64,000 nucleotides of DNA from JAANXG01 sp034520625 (GCA_034520625.1 JAXHNI010000004.1:323367-387366); one strand, 5' to 3'; positions 7,781 to 16,769 are shown, numbered from the stretch's first letter. Notes: generated from the sequence alone by a model not told the origin. A program made the numbers and translations.

Positions 7781-9403
7781 ATGCCCTATATCGATTCGAG
7801 AATGCCTGCACCGGATGCCTGCGTCCTGCCCCGCATCCTGGCGCGGTTCTGTGAGGAAACACCCGATCGCACGTTCGCGGTGTTCGCCGATGGCACTGAA
7901 TGGAGTTACGCGCGCACGCGGAAGGAATCACTGACTCTGGCTGCCGGGCTGGCCGCGCAGTCGGTAAAGCAAGGCGATAAGGTGCTCATCTGGCTGCCCA
8001 ATGGTCAGGACGCTATCCGGGCCTGGTTCGGGACCAATCACCTCGGTGCGGTGTCGGTTGCCATCAACACCGCGTATCGCGGCCAGCTGCTCGAGCACGT
8101 GGTCCGGAATTCGGATGCTGAGGTCGCAATCTGCCACGGAGACCTGGTGGAGCGACTGCTGTCCATATCCCATACGGGTCGGCTCAGGGTAGTCGCCACG
8201 GCGCCTGAGCAGGTAACGGCCCATGGACGGGCCTTTGCCGAGCGGGGGATCGAACTGATCGGCTTCGACGCGTTGGTCGGCGATCCCGACACCGTCACCG
8301 TTCCCGAGTTGATGCCCTGGGACGAGCAGTCGATCTGCTACACCTCGGGCACCACCGGGCCTTCCAAGGGTGTACTGTCGAGCTACCTTCATCTGAATAC
8401 CATGGGCCGCAATTGCACGGACGAGGTCACGCCCGAGGACCGCTTTCTCATCAATCTGCCGCTGTTTCACGTGGGTGGAACGCTGTACACCATGGGTGCG
8501 CTGTCCCGAGGCGCCTCGATCGCGGTCATGGACAAATTCGAGACCGACACGTTCTTTCGTGTATGTGCCGACCTCGGCGCCACCCAATGCCTGCTGCTGG
8601 GGGCGATGGCCGGATTTCTCCTGCGTTCCGGACCGCTCGAGGCGGAGGACAGGCACAGGATGCGCTATGTGTACGTTATCCCGATGTCGGAGGATCCCAA
8701 GGCGCTGCGCGAGCGGTTCGGCTTCGACACTGCGACACTTTTCAACATGTCCGAGATTTCCGCCCCGATCGCATCTGAGACCAATCCCGCTGCGGTAGGA
8801 TCATGCGGGAGGCTGCGTGAGGGTTATGATGCCCGCCTGGTTGATGAAAACGATTGCGAGGTGCCGTTGGGGAGCCCAGGCGAGCTGGTATTGCGGGCGG
8901 AGATCCCCTGGACCATGTCGCACGGCTACTACAAGATGCCCGAAGCCACCGCCAAAGCCTGGCGAAACGGTTGGTTCCATACCGGCGACATGTTCCGCAA
9001 AGATGCTGAAGGAAACTACTGGTTCGTGGACCGTGCGAAGGATGCCATTCGACGGCGTGGTGAAAACATATCTTCGTTCGAAGTCGAGGCCGAGATCATT
9101 GCTCATCCCGCGGTGCTGGAATGCGCCGTAGTGGGTGTGCCGGCTGACGGCGGCGAAGAGGACGTTCTGGCTGTCGTTGTGCCCAAGCCGGGTGAGACGC
9201 TGGACCCGGCCGACCTGCTGCGCTTTCTTTCAGACCGGCTCGCGTATTTCATGATCCCCCGTTATGTCCGCCAGGTCGACGCACTGCCGAAGACGCCCAC
9301 GTCCAAGATCGAGAAGCATGTTCTGCGCAGCGCCAGCGTAACCGACGATACCTGGGATGCGCGCGAAGCGGGGATAAGCTTCAAACGCGAAGTGCTTTCA
9401 TGA
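7781..9403 (+). CDS. AMP-dependent acyl-CoA ligase, crotonobetaine/carnitine-CoA ligase (CaiC)-like
   Basis: A 540-residue ANL-superfamily ligase. The P-loop YTSGTTGPSKG is at 187-197, the motif around the conserved NMSE (LFNMSEISAPI) is near 325, WFHTGD near 400, the hinge DRAKDAIRRRGENIS near 425 and the C-terminal catalytic-lysine region PKTPTSKIEK near 512. GGGAGGTG lies ahead of the ATG. It most likely activates the acid imported by the adjacent TRAP system. Its stop overlaps the next gene by 4 nt. CaiC-like is a similarity statement only; the substrate is not known. Confidence 0.9.
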   Translation: MPYIDSRMPAPDACVLPRILARFCEETPDRTFAVFADGTEWSYARTRKESLTLAAGLAAQSVKQGDKVLIWLPNGQDAIRAWFGTNHLGAVSVAINTAYRGQLLEHVVRNSDAEVAICHGDLVERLLSISHTGRLRVVATAPEQVTAHGRAFAERGIELIGFDALVGDPDTVTVPELMPWDEQSICYTSGTTGPSKGVLSSYLHLNTMGRNCTDEVTPEDRFLINLPLFHVGGTLYTMGALSRGASIAVMDKFETDTFFRVCADLGATQCLLLGAMAGFLLRSGPLEAEDRHRMRYVYVIPMSEDPKALRERFGFDTATLFNMSEISAPIASETNPAAVGSCGRLREGYDARLVDENDCEVPLGSPGELVLRAEIPWTMSHGYYKMPEATAKAWRNGWFHTGDMFRKDAEGNYWFVDRAKDAIRRRGENISSFEVEAEIIAHPAVLECAVVGVPADGGEEDVLAVVVPKPGETLDPADLLRFLSDRLAYFMIPRYVRQVDALPKTPTSKIEKHVLRSASVTDDTWDAREAGISFKREVLS

Positions 9404-10278
9404 GCGAGCCGGAGCGGGCTGTTCCCATTCGGGCAGCGGGCCTGAACGCGACCATCAGTCCTCGTGAGGAGCTGATCGACAAGAGGCGGTCCATGGCCTT
9501 CGCCGCCGGAATCGGGGCGCTGGGGCCGCTTTATCTCGACGATACCAGACCGGGCGGCGTGGTGGCGCCTGCCGCCATCGTCGCCGCGCTCGAATGGCCG
9601 CTTTTCACCACCAGTGACTATCTGTCCGCCATCGGTCGGGATGAAGACACTATCTTCAAGCAACTCGTTCACGGCTTTCAGGTTTCCGAGTTCCATCGGC
9701 CCATCCGCCCGGGCGATCGCGTGTGCACCGAGGGTCGCATCGTGGAAATGCGACAAACGCCGGCGGGTACACTGGTGATAGTGCGTCTGACCACCTCATC
9801 CGACGGCGCGGCGCTGGCGACTTCCTGGTTCGGCGCGCTGTATCGGCAAACGCTGCTGGATGGATCCCCCGGCGCCGTCGAGTCGGTCCCGGAGCTGCGC
9901 ACCGAGCCCGGGGTAAAGCAGGGGGTATCGGAGCCCCTGCGGGTCCCCGCGGGTCAGGCGCACGTCTACACCGAATGCGCCGACATCTGGAATCCGATTC
10001 ACACTGAACGTGAATTTGCCCGTGCCGCCGGACTGCCGGATATCGTGCTGCATGGCACCTGCACCTGGGCGATGGCCCTGCAGGCGCTGGCTGAAGGTCA
10101 TAGACCCGGGATGGAGCGGCCTTTTACGCGGGCGGGTACCCGGTTTTCCGGCTATATCGTTCCCGGCCAGACCGCATCGCTTGAACATGGGCCGGTGGAA
10201 GGCGGGCGTATTGCTTTCGTGGTGCGCAGTGAAGACGGGGTGCCCGCGCTGACCCATGCTTTCGTCGAACTGGCATGA
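9400..10278 (+). CDS. MaoC-like double hot-dog acyl-CoA hydratase/dehydratase
   Basis: A 292-residue protein with two hot-dog halves: an N-terminal FAS1-type dehydratase-like half (residues about 15-155) and a C-terminal MaoC half with the hydratase-2 motif. The motif reads ADIWNPIHTE, with putative catalytic Asp195 and His201. It would add or remove water at an enoyl-CoA made from the product of the preceding ligase. The ATGA overlap with the ligase indicates coupling. It resembles mesaconyl-/methylfumaryl-CoA hydratase-type proteins in layout; the exact substrate is unresolved. Confidence 0.85.
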   Translation: MSEPERAVPIRAAGLNATISPREELIDKRRSMAFAAGIGALGPLYLDDTRPGGVVAPAAIVAALEWPLFTTSDYLSAIGRDEDTIFKQLVHGFQVSEFHRPIRPGDRVCTEGRIVEMRQTPAGTLVIVRLTTSSDGAALATSWFGALYRQTLLDGSPGAVESVPELRTEPGVKQGVSEPLRVPAGQAHVYTECADIWNPIHTEREFARAAGLPDIVLHGTCTWAMALQALAEGHRPGMERPFTRAGTRFSGYIVPGQTASLEHGPVEGGRIAFVVRSEDGVPALTHAFVELA

Positions 10279-10399
10279 TGTCCACGCTCCCGGGCGCTGG
10301 TCGAGCAGGGCGCTTGAAGTGAGGCTGCGCTAAAAGTTCAAGTACGCGAGCCGCCGGGCCTGTCGAACCGTTGCAGCGACCTTGACGTAATCTTACTTG

Positions 10400-11149
10400 T
10401 TACCGTTGCGTGCCGTAGTCGTCGATAGAAGAGCGAGTAAAAGTCTCCACATAGTCCATCAGGGCATCCGACGCCTCGGCGGCCCGCTTCGCGTCGCCGT
10501 CCGCCGCGGCGGTCGCAACATCTGCATGCAGCCTTGCTACGAACTGCATGTCCGCGACCCGGTGCTTGAACCAGAAACGACGGGAAAGGGAGTGAGTCAG
10601 ATTGATCGCGGTGTCGGCGAACTCGTTGCCGCATGCTTTCATCATCAGGTGATTGAACTCGTTGTCGAGGCGGAAGAATTCATACTCTCCGTCCCCGTCC
10701 GCAGCAGTCACCATGTCGGCGGCAATCTGGCGCAGGAGCTGGCGTTGCTCGCGGTCGGCGCGCAGGGCCGCGAGACGCGCCACGAGGCGCTCCAGCTCGC
10801 GCCGCACCTCGATGAGCTTGAGCTGTTGGGCGACGTTGATTTCAGAGACTATGACGCCGCGCTGGGGAAGGATTTTCACGAGTCTTTCCCGCGCGAGCTG
10901 CTGCAGGGCTTCGCGGATGGGCGTTCTACCGATACCGAGCCGTCGGCTCAGCTCTGACTCGGAGACGGCCGACCCCGGCGGAAGCTGAAGGGTGACGATC
11001 AACTCTTCGATTTCCTTGTAGGCCGTTTCAGTCAGTCGAGCCTTGCCGCGGCCAGGAGCCGGTGCAATGTCTGGGTTACTCAAAATCAGGTCCCTTTTCC
11101 TAGAATATGCGTCAGCGCGGCCCGAACCCGGGGAGCCGGCGGCGGGCAT
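10400..11149 (-). CDS. GntR family (FCD subfamily) transcriptional regulator
   Basis: A 249-residue regulator with an N-terminal winged helix (VSESELSRRLGIGRTPIREA, about 62-81) and a C-terminal FCD helical bundle. Unlike the first GntR protein in the window, the FCD metal ligands look degraded: the DxxFH position reads DNEFN and the third His position reads MDYVE. It lies convergent to the MaoC gene and downstream of the dioxygenase gene. The perfect palindrome at 12162-12179 upstream of the oxygenase is a candidate target. The start is uncertain; an internal start around residue 35 would still keep both domains. Confidence 0.85.
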   Translation of the reverse strand: MPAAGSPGSGRADAYSRKRDLILSNPDIAPAPGRGKARLTETAYKEIEELIVTLQLPPGSAVSESELSRRLGIGRTPIREALQQLARERLVKILPQRGVIVSEINVAQQLKLIEVRRELERLVARLAALRADREQRQLLRQIAADMVTAADGDGEYEFFRLDNEFNHLMMKACGNEFADTAINLTHSLSRRFWFKHRVADMQFVARLHADVATAAADGDAKRAAEASDALMDYVETFTRSSIDDYGTQR

Positions 11150-11247
11150 GCCACTGTACGGCTCAATATGCTAAACCCGCGCCGCCGTGTCCAGTACCGG
11201 GGTTCGGGAGATCCTCTCCCTGACGTTAACCCGACGATCTGTGGGGG

Positions 11248-12078
11248 CTACTCCCGCATTTCGGTACGATCGGTGCCCTCGTAATAGACCGCCACCTGCC
11301 GATCCATCGCTGCCTTGTGCGACTCAATAGCCGCCGCGTCGGCATCGTCCGCGGGCTCCTGTTCCCAGTCGAAGTGCCCGTAGTCGTCCTTGCCGCGCAC
11401 CAGCATGGCCGAGTCGCGGAGTTTCACCTGGCGAACATAAGGGGGCACGTATCTGATCGCCAGACCGATGCGGCGGTCATCGGAGTCGTTGGGGCCCGAG
11501 CCATGCGCGAGGCGAACATGATGCAGAGAGATTTCCCCCGCCTGGAGCACCACATCGGTGCATTCATCCATCGGTATGTCGACCTCGATTTCCTGACCGC
11601 GGGACAACAGATTGTGCTCGTGAAACGTGTCTTTGTGGGGAAGCTGTTCGCGATGCGTGCCAGCCGCGAATTTCATCGGCCCGCTTTCCAGCGGTACATC
11701 CGACAGGGCGATCCAAGCCGTTGCCACGTCGGCCGGGTCGAGCCCCCAGTACGTCGAGTCCTGGTGCATTGATACAAAATGCGGATTGTGCGGCTCTTTG
11801 ATGAACAGGTTGGTGGTCCAGCAAATAAGGTCGGGGCCCAGAAGATCCTCCACTGCGTCCAGAATGCGGGGGTGTTTTACGAGCTCGCATGCCCATGGGA
11901 ACAGGAGGTGAACCTTGTGGCGGTAGTTGCTCTTCAGAGGCCCGCCGTTGCGGCGTTCGTAATCTTCGAGCTGGCGACGGTACGAGAACGCTTCTTCGCG
12001 GCTCATCACGCGAGCCGGGAAATAGTAGCCGTCACGTTGGAACTGCTCAATGGCCTCCGGGGACAGGAGTTTGGGCAT
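11248..12078 (-). CDS. Phytanoyl-CoA dioxygenase (PhyH) family protein
   Basis: A 276-residue Fe(II)/2-oxoglutarate-dependent oxygenase. The metal triad is visible as His105-x-Asp107 (MHQDSTYWG) and His192 (LAHGSGPN), with an Arg for 2-oxoglutarate shortly after. ATG at 12076-12078 is preceded by GGAGG 7 nt upstream; a longer frame exists but lacks support. It has its own promoter with an overlapping palindrome. Bacterial members hydroxylate many small molecules and CoA esters, so phytanoyl-CoA is only the family name. Neighbours are a GntR regulator downstream and a BKACE gene upstream, both on the same strand. Confidence 0.9.
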   Translation of the reverse strand: MPKLLSPEAIEQFQRDGYYFPARVMSREEAFSYRRQLEDYERRNGGPLKSNYRHKVHLLFPWACELVKHPRILDAVEDLLGPDLICWTTNLFIKEPHNPHFVSMHQDSTYWGLDPADVATAWIALSDVPLESGPMKFAAGTHREQLPHKDTFHEHNLLSRGQEIEVDIPMDECTDVVLQAGEISLHHVRLAHGSGPNDSDDRRIGLAIRYVPPYVRQVKLRDSAMLVRGKDDYGHFDWEQEPADDADAAAIESHKAAMDRQVAVYYEGTDRTEMRE

Positions 12079-12135
12079 CTCATCGTCCTCCATTGTGTGG
12101 TTTTTCGTGTCGGCGCCTTGCATCCGACGACGTAG

Positions 12136-12179
12136 ATTACAGCATATAGGCTTATGACATTCAACTGATATATCAGTTG
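12136..12179 (-). promoter_or_regulatory. Promoter and 18-bp palindromic operator of the PhyH-family gene
   Basis: On the minus strand, TTGAAT (12164-12159) and TGTAAT (12141-12136) are 17 bp apart. The -35 overlaps a perfect 18-bp palindrome, CAACTGATATATCAGTTG (12162-12179), positioned for repression by a dimeric regulator, most likely the GntR protein encoded downstream. In the rest of the gene-free stretch 12079-12414 I see nothing convincing. Confidence 0.6.
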
Positions 12180-12414
12180 TCTTTTTTGTTCTGCCGGGAT
12201 CGTCGCGGAGTCGCGCCGGCTCACCAGACGCAAGGAGGCACAGCTGGAAAGGTCTGGTGATGGGACCAGCAGAACGGGCAACGGGATGGAAGGCGAGGGC
12301 CGTGCGGGGACCACGGGGCCTTGTCGAGGGAGAGTACTGCCGTGCCGTTGCGGGGTGCGTCATCCACGGTCCCGGGGAAGCACTTACTGACGCCGGCCCC
12401 GAAGCGGCTGGTCG

Positions 12415-13290
12415 CTAGTGTTTCAACATTTTCCTGATCTCGACCGCGCTGGCCGGGTCGCCCCCGGTCCTGGCGATCTCTTCGACCGCCGCCTCCGTCC
12501 AGTGCGCGTTGCTCCACTCGCTGCCGAACGGTGCGTCTTCCAGTCCCACGCGGACATGCCCACCCCGCTCGATCGCCGGGCCAATCAGCGGGAGAATGTT
12601 GACCTGCAGGCCGCCGACCATCCACGGGGCATCCGCATCCAGCTCGCTCATCAAACCAAGATAACTGTCCAGTGCGTAATCTCGTGGTGGGTAGCCGAAT
12701 GCGAAGCCGTCGGAAAACATGAACCGGTAGAGCGGCTTGGGAACCCCCGGATAGCGGGCGGCCAACGCCGCGCCCAGACGGGCAAACCCCGGCTCGTAGA
12801 TCGCGTAGCTCGGATGGAACCCATACTGCTTCGCGAGGGCAAGGCCGTATCGCACGTCGGCCTCCGGGTTGCTGTAGAGAAACCCCGGCTTGTCCTCGGA
12901 GATATCCGCGTAGCTGGTGAACATCGCGCTACCCGGGTCGATTACCGCCCACTCGATCAATCCGGCCTCCGCCAACGCCCGGGTCGCTCGAAAACGTTCT
13001 TCCGGGCGCATCGGCTCCGGGGCATCCGCCGACCCGCTGAGAGGCAATGTCGGATAGACGATTACATCCGCCTGTTCCCGGATGCCTTCGATTACAGCCC
13101 GATACGCCTCAAAGTCTTCGCGCTGCCGTCCCGTCGCAGGATCGTAGACGTGGACATGGATCACTGAGGCGCCAAGTTGCGCGCAGGCTACGCCATCCCT
13201 CACGAGCTCGTCGACCGTGATCGGTATACCGGGCTGCAGGCTTCGCGACCAGGGGCCGTTGAGAGCGACTTCGAGACAAACCCTTCCCAT
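12415..13290 (-). CDS. Beta-keto acid cleavage enzyme (BKACE, DUF849)
   Basis: A 291-residue TIM-barrel zinc enzyme of the Kce/BKACE family, which converts a beta-keto acid plus acetyl-CoA into acetoacetate plus a new acyl-CoA. The zinc-binding HxH is His45/His47 in SVIHVHVYDPATGRQ. The conserved GGHVRVGLED strand carries the third ligand Glu, and the barrel segments are complete. ATG 13288-13290 gives the expected family N-terminus MGRVCLEVALNG. It sits upstream of the oxygenase gene on the same strand and may supply acyl-CoA to central metabolism. The specific beta-keto acid is unknown. Confidence 0.88.
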   Translation of the reverse strand: MGRVCLEVALNGPWSRSLQPGIPITVDELVRDGVACAQLGASVIHVHVYDPATGRQREDFEAYRAVIEGIREQADVIVYPTLPLSGSADAPEPMRPEERFRATRALAEAGLIEWAVIDPGSAMFTSYADISEDKPGFLYSNPEADVRYGLALAKQYGFHPSYAIYEPGFARLGAALAARYPGVPKPLYRFMFSDGFAFGYPPRDYALDSYLGLMSELDADAPWMVGGLQVNILPLIGPAIERGGHVRVGLEDAPFGSEWSNAHWTEAAVEEIARTGGDPASAVEIRKMLKH

Positions 13291-13479
13291 TATCAACCAT
13301 CCAAGCAAGCCTTTTGTTGGGCGATTCTATAGACTCGATTCACCCTTATAAAGCACAGTCCGGGCTCGCCGGTAGAGATTATCCCGACCGAGTCTATCCC
13401 GCGAAGGGGGCGGCGAGTTCTGAGGGGTCAACGCGCCGCAATCGCTACCCGGTTCCCATTTGTGCGTCCGGAAGGCGGT

Positions 13480-13869
13480 TCAGGCTACGGTGTTCTCGTG
13501 ATCAACGCTGAGAGACGGTGGCTTGTTCAAGGTTTGGAATACGACGCAGCAACGTTCGGTGAGCTTCACAAACTGCGCCAGGGTCTCCTCGTCGGCTTCC
13601 GTGTTCAGCCGGAACCGGAGCCGTATCTCAAGGATTTCTGCCGGCACATCCCGGTCGATGCCGAGCGTGTCTCGGAAATACAGATCGCATTCGGCCAGAA
13701 TCCCGGCGTCGCGCAGCTCGATCCCCATAGCCGTGGCTACGGCGTTCAGCGTTATTCCGGCACAGGCGATCAGTGCCTCGAGCAGCATATCCCCGGAGCA
13801 CAGCGCGGATCCGTCGCCGCCGGCGGCCGGATGCAGCCCGGCCTCCGCCATGGCCCGGCCCGTGTCCAC
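13480..13869 (-). CDS. OsmC-family protein, 5'-truncated (probable decaying gene)
   Basis: The C-terminal two thirds of an OsmC/Ohr-type peroxidase-like protein. It shows SGDMLLEALIACAGITL with the first redox Cys and LTERCCVVFQ with the second. The only usable in-frame start is GTG at 13867-13869, yet recognisable family sequence (RIGDDLTCNVDTGRA) continues upstream of it, in frame, to about 13905. Beyond that no frame gives the usual roughly 40-residue N-terminus, and the frame is closed at 13990. I read this as a 5' deletion or frameshift that removed the start, or an assembly error. Family assignment is good; functionality is doubtful. Confidence 0.6.
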   Translation of the reverse strand: MDTGRAMAEAGLHPAAGGDGSALCSGDMLLEALIACAGITLNAVATAMGIELRDAGILAECDLYFRDTLGIDRDVPAEILEIRLRFRLNTEADEETLAQFVKLTERCCVVFQTLNKPPSLSVDHENTVA

Positions 13870-14076
13870 ATTGCAGGTCAGGTCGTCGCCGATCCGGCCC
13901 CCTCGGTCATGCAGGCCTCCAAACCGGGCTACTGCCTGCGGGCACGCCCCTGAAGCTGACAGCTCGGAAACACTGCGAAAGTCACGATATCAATGGCGGA
14001 ACAGGACACTGGCGGGCGGGGACAAGGTCGGTGTACTGTGTCCCGTAAGCAAATTCCCGTTTAGGTCTGTCACGTA

Positions 14077-14517
14077 ATGCAGGCGCCGTTCTGGAAATCG
14101 AAGTCCATGTGGGAGCTCAGCGACGCGGAGTGGGAGTCGTTGTGCGACGGCTGCGGACGCTGCTGCCTGATCAAATTCCAGGACGAGGACACCGGCCGCA
14201 TCGCCTACACCGACGTGGCATGCCGGCTGCTGGACGTTCAAGCGTGCCGCTGCCGGAACTACCCGCAGCGGACGCGACTGGTGAGCGAATGTCTCGACCT
14301 GCGCCGGGAAGACGAGGAGGCGTTCATGGCCCTGCCATCCACCTGCGCCTACCGGCTGCTGTACGAGGGGAAGGATCTGCCGGCCTGGCACCCGCTGATG
14401 ACCGGGGATCCGGAATCCGTCCACGCGGCGGGCATTTCGGTGCGCGGCCGGGTTACCTCCGAGGAATACGTGCATCCCGACGACATCGACGAGCGCGACG
14501 TGGATTGGCCTTTGTAG
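14077..14517 (+). CDS. YcgN/UPF0260 family cysteine-cluster protein
   Basis: A 146-residue protein of the UPF0260 (YcgN) family. It shows the signature CDGCGRCC (residues about 23-30) followed by further conserved cysteines (CRLLD, CRCRNYPQR, ECL), which probably bind iron-sulfur or zinc. Cellular role is not established for the family. The N-terminal FWKSKSMWELSDAEWESLC is typical. The TAG stop (14515-14517) is supplied by the head of a GTAG REP element inserted at the gene end. Confidence 0.9.
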   Translation: MQAPFWKSKSMWELSDAEWESLCDGCGRCCLIKFQDEDTGRIAYTDVACRLLDVQACRCRNYPQRTRLVSECLDLRREDEEAFMALPSTCAYRLLYEGKDLPAWHPLMTGDPESVHAAGISVRGRVTSEEYVHPDDIDERDVDWPL

Positions 14518-14630
14518 GTCGGGCGCAAGCCCGACAAATGGCCAACTGCCGCGCGCTATTTCGTGACCAGTCCCGGCGGCGGTCCGTGAACCGGGCGTCC
14601 GGTATTTGTCGGGCTTGCGCCCGACCTACA
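14513..14630. repeat. GTAG-headed REP pair (REPIN-like)
   Basis: Two inverted 24-bp units, 14513-14536 (TGTAGGTCGGGCGCAAGC...) and 14607-14630 (its reverse complement, ending CGACCTACA), bracket about 70 bp. The left unit overlaps the end of the YcgN-like gene and contributes its stop codon. Sequence matches the pair at 1790-1861. Confidence 0.82.
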
Positions 14631-14657
14631 GGTCGACCTACAGGCAGTTTCGCCGGG

Positions 14658-15455
14658 TTACGGCGGCGGGCCGATGAACGGGATCAGCTCGTCCAGGACT
14701 TCGTTGGGTTTTTCGGCCATCAACAGATGACCGCAGGCCAGGATGCTCAGCCTCGCGTCCGGGATCGCCGCCACCAGGTCTCTTGCGACCTTGAGCGGCG
14801 TCATGATGTCGCTGCGGCCCGCGATCATCAGCGTGGGGCAGGCGACCCGCGCGGCGCTGTCGAGGCCATGCCCGTACTCGTTGCAGGCGTTCAGGTCATT
14901 GAACAGGATACCCGGCCCGGCCCGCTCCAGAAGCCTGATGGCTGAACCGGTCATCCACATCCCCGGGGCCTCGTTGCCGCCCATCTGCGCCACGGGGCTG
15001 TGGCCCCAGATGTTGATCATATCGAAACCGGCGTGCTGGTTCTCCCGTGCCGCCGTGAGCAGCGGCTCTGCAACGGGCATGGGCACCGCGCTGCCCAGCA
15101 GGGCCAGGCGGATGACCCGTTCCGGGCAGCGGGCCGCGGCTTCCAGGGTCACCAGGGATCCCATGCTGTGGCCCACCAGAACCACCTTTTCGATCCCCAT
15201 CGCATCCACGAAGGACCAGAGCCAGTCGGCCATATCCGGGATGGTGCCTGCCGGCGGTCCGGCGGTGCGTCCATGCCCCGGCAGATCCACCGCCAGCACG
15301 TTGCGCCGATGGTGAGCAAAATAGCGGCTCTGGAGCAGCCAGACGGTGTGGTCCAGCGCTGCGCCGTGCACGAATACGATCGATTCCAGTTCGTGATCGA
15401 ATGTCCGCGCGCCGGTGTACACATAGGTTTTTCTGTTTTCGACGGTGATGTACAT
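14658..15455 (-). CDS. Alpha/beta hydrolase
   Basis: A 265-residue alpha/beta-hydrolase-fold protein. The oxyanion motif is FVHGAALDHTVW (about 29-40), the nucleophile elbow is GHSMGS, the acid is the Asp of AGRSD, and the catalytic His is in ILACGHLLMAEKP. GGAG lies 6 nt before the ATG, and the gene begins 16 nt after the O-acetylhomoserine sulfhydrylase stop, so the two are probably co-transcribed. Substrate is unknown; the protein is cytosolic by lack of a signal. It could be an esterase, C-C hydrolase or haloperoxidase-like enzyme. Confidence 0.87.
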   Translation of the reverse strand: MYITVENRKTYVYTGARTFDHELESIVFVHGAALDHTVWLLQSRYFAHHRRNVLAVDLPGHGRTAGPPAGTIPDMADWLWSFVDAMGIEKVVLVGHSMGSLVTLEAAARCPERVIRLALLGSAVPMPVAEPLLTAARENQHAGFDMINIWGHSPVAQMGGNEAPGMWMTGSAIRLLERAGPGILFNDLNACNEYGHGLDSAARVACPTLMIAGRSDIMTPLKVARDLVAAIPDARLSILACGHLLMAEKPNEVLDELIPFIGPPP

Positions 15456-15470
15456 GAGCTGCTCCGGGGC

Positions 15471-16769
15471 TCAGGTTTTCTGGGACCGGCGCAGCGCGCG
15501 CTCGAGGTCCTGCATCAGGTCGTCCGGGTCCTCCAGGCCCACCGACAGGCGCACGGTTCCCTCCTCGATGCCGGCCGCCGCCAGGGCACGCGCATCCATG
15601 CGGTGGTGGGTGGTGCTGGCCGGATGGATGACCAGAGACTTGGCGTCGCCGACGTTGGCGAGATGGGAAAAGACCTGGAGGGATTCGATGAAACGCCGGC
15701 CGGCTTCGCGGCCGCCCTTGATGACGAAGCTGAAAACGGCGCCGCAGCCCTTGGGCAGTAGCTCCTGCGCGAGCCCGTGATCCGGATGGTCGGGAAGCTC
15801 CGGATAGACCACCGAGTCGACTGCTTCATGCTGGTCAAGAAACCGGACCAGGGCACGGGTGTTGTCGATATGGCGCTGCATCCGCAGCGGCAGGGTTTCC
15901 ATGCCCTGCAGGATATGAAATGCGGTGGTGGGACTCATGCATGCCCCGAAATCCCGCGCACCCTCCTTCCGGGCGCGCATGATGAAGGCGGCGGGCCCGT
16001 ATTCCTCCGTGAACACCAGATTGTGAAATCCCTCGTACGGCTCGGTGAGGGTGGGAAACCTGCCCGAGGCTTCCCAGTCGAAGATGCCGCTGTCCACCAA
16101 CAGTCCGCCGATGGCTACGCCGTGGCCGCCGAGAAACTTGGTGGCGGAGTGGAAGACGAGGTGGGCACCATGGTCGAACGGCTTGAACAGATAGGGCGTC
16201 GCGAATGTCGAGTCCAGCAGCAGTGGGATGCCGTGCTCCTCCGCGACCCGGGCGACCCGGGGCACGTTGAGGATATCCAGGCCCGGGTTGCCGAGAACCT
16301 CCCCGAACAACAGCCGGGTTTCCGGCCGGATGGCGGCCCGGAATGCCTCCGGGTCGCGCGGATCGACGAAGGTCGCTTCGATGCCGAAACGCGGCAGCGT
16401 GTAGCTCAGGAGGTTGTGGGAGCCGCCGTACAGGGAACGCGACGATACGATGTGCGAGCCGGCGCCGAGTATGGTGGTGATCGCGAGATGCATGGCCGCC
16501 TGGCCGCTGGCGGTGGCGATGGCACCGACCCCGCCTTCGAGGGCGCTGATGCGCTCCTCGAGCACGGCGTTGGTGGGGTTGGTGATCCGCGAGTACACAT
16601 GGCCGGCGCGCTCGCCGTTGAATATCGCCGCGGCCTGGTCCGTGTCCCGGAACACATAGGAAGTCGTCTGATAAATGGGCACGGCGCGGGCGCCGTGCTG
16701 CGCGTCGGGCTGCTGGCCGGCGTGCAGCGACAGCGTGTCGAACTTGATGTAGCCGGGTTGGTTCTTCAT
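15471..16769 (-). CDS. metY: O-acetylhomoserine sulfhydrylase / aminocarboxypropyltransferase (MetY type)
   Basis: A 432-residue PLP enzyme of the Cys/Met metabolism family. It condenses O-acetylhomoserine with sulfide to give homocysteine in methionine synthesis. Visible hallmarks are TLSLHAGQQPD at the N-terminus, VPIYQTTSYVF, YSRITNPT, SGQAAMHLAI, the PLP lysine in HSATKFLGGHG, and the C-terminal SHLANVGDAKSLVIHPASTTH block, which is diagnostic for MetY/Cys3-like sulfhydrylases. The start is ATG 16767-16769. It is upstream of and likely co-transcribed with the alpha/beta hydrolase. Confidence 0.93.
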   Translation of the reverse strand: MKNQPGYIKFDTLSLHAGQQPDAQHGARAVPIYQTTSYVFRDTDQAAAIFNGERAGHVYSRITNPTNAVLEERISALEGGVGAIATASGQAAMHLAITTILGAGSHIVSSRSLYGGSHNLLSYTLPRFGIEATFVDPRDPEAFRAAIRPETRLLFGEVLGNPGLDILNVPRVARVAEEHGIPLLLDSTFATPYLFKPFDHGAHLVFHSATKFLGGHGVAIGGLLVDSGIFDWEASGRFPTLTEPYEGFHNLVFTEEYGPAAFIMRARKEGARDFGACMSPTTAFHILQGMETLPLRMQRHIDNTRALVRFLDQHEAVDSVVYPELPDHPDHGLAQELLPKGCGAVFSFVIKGGREAGRRFIESLQVFSHLANVGDAKSLVIHPASTTHHRMDARALAAAGIEEGTVRLSVGLEDPDDLMQDLERALRRSQKT

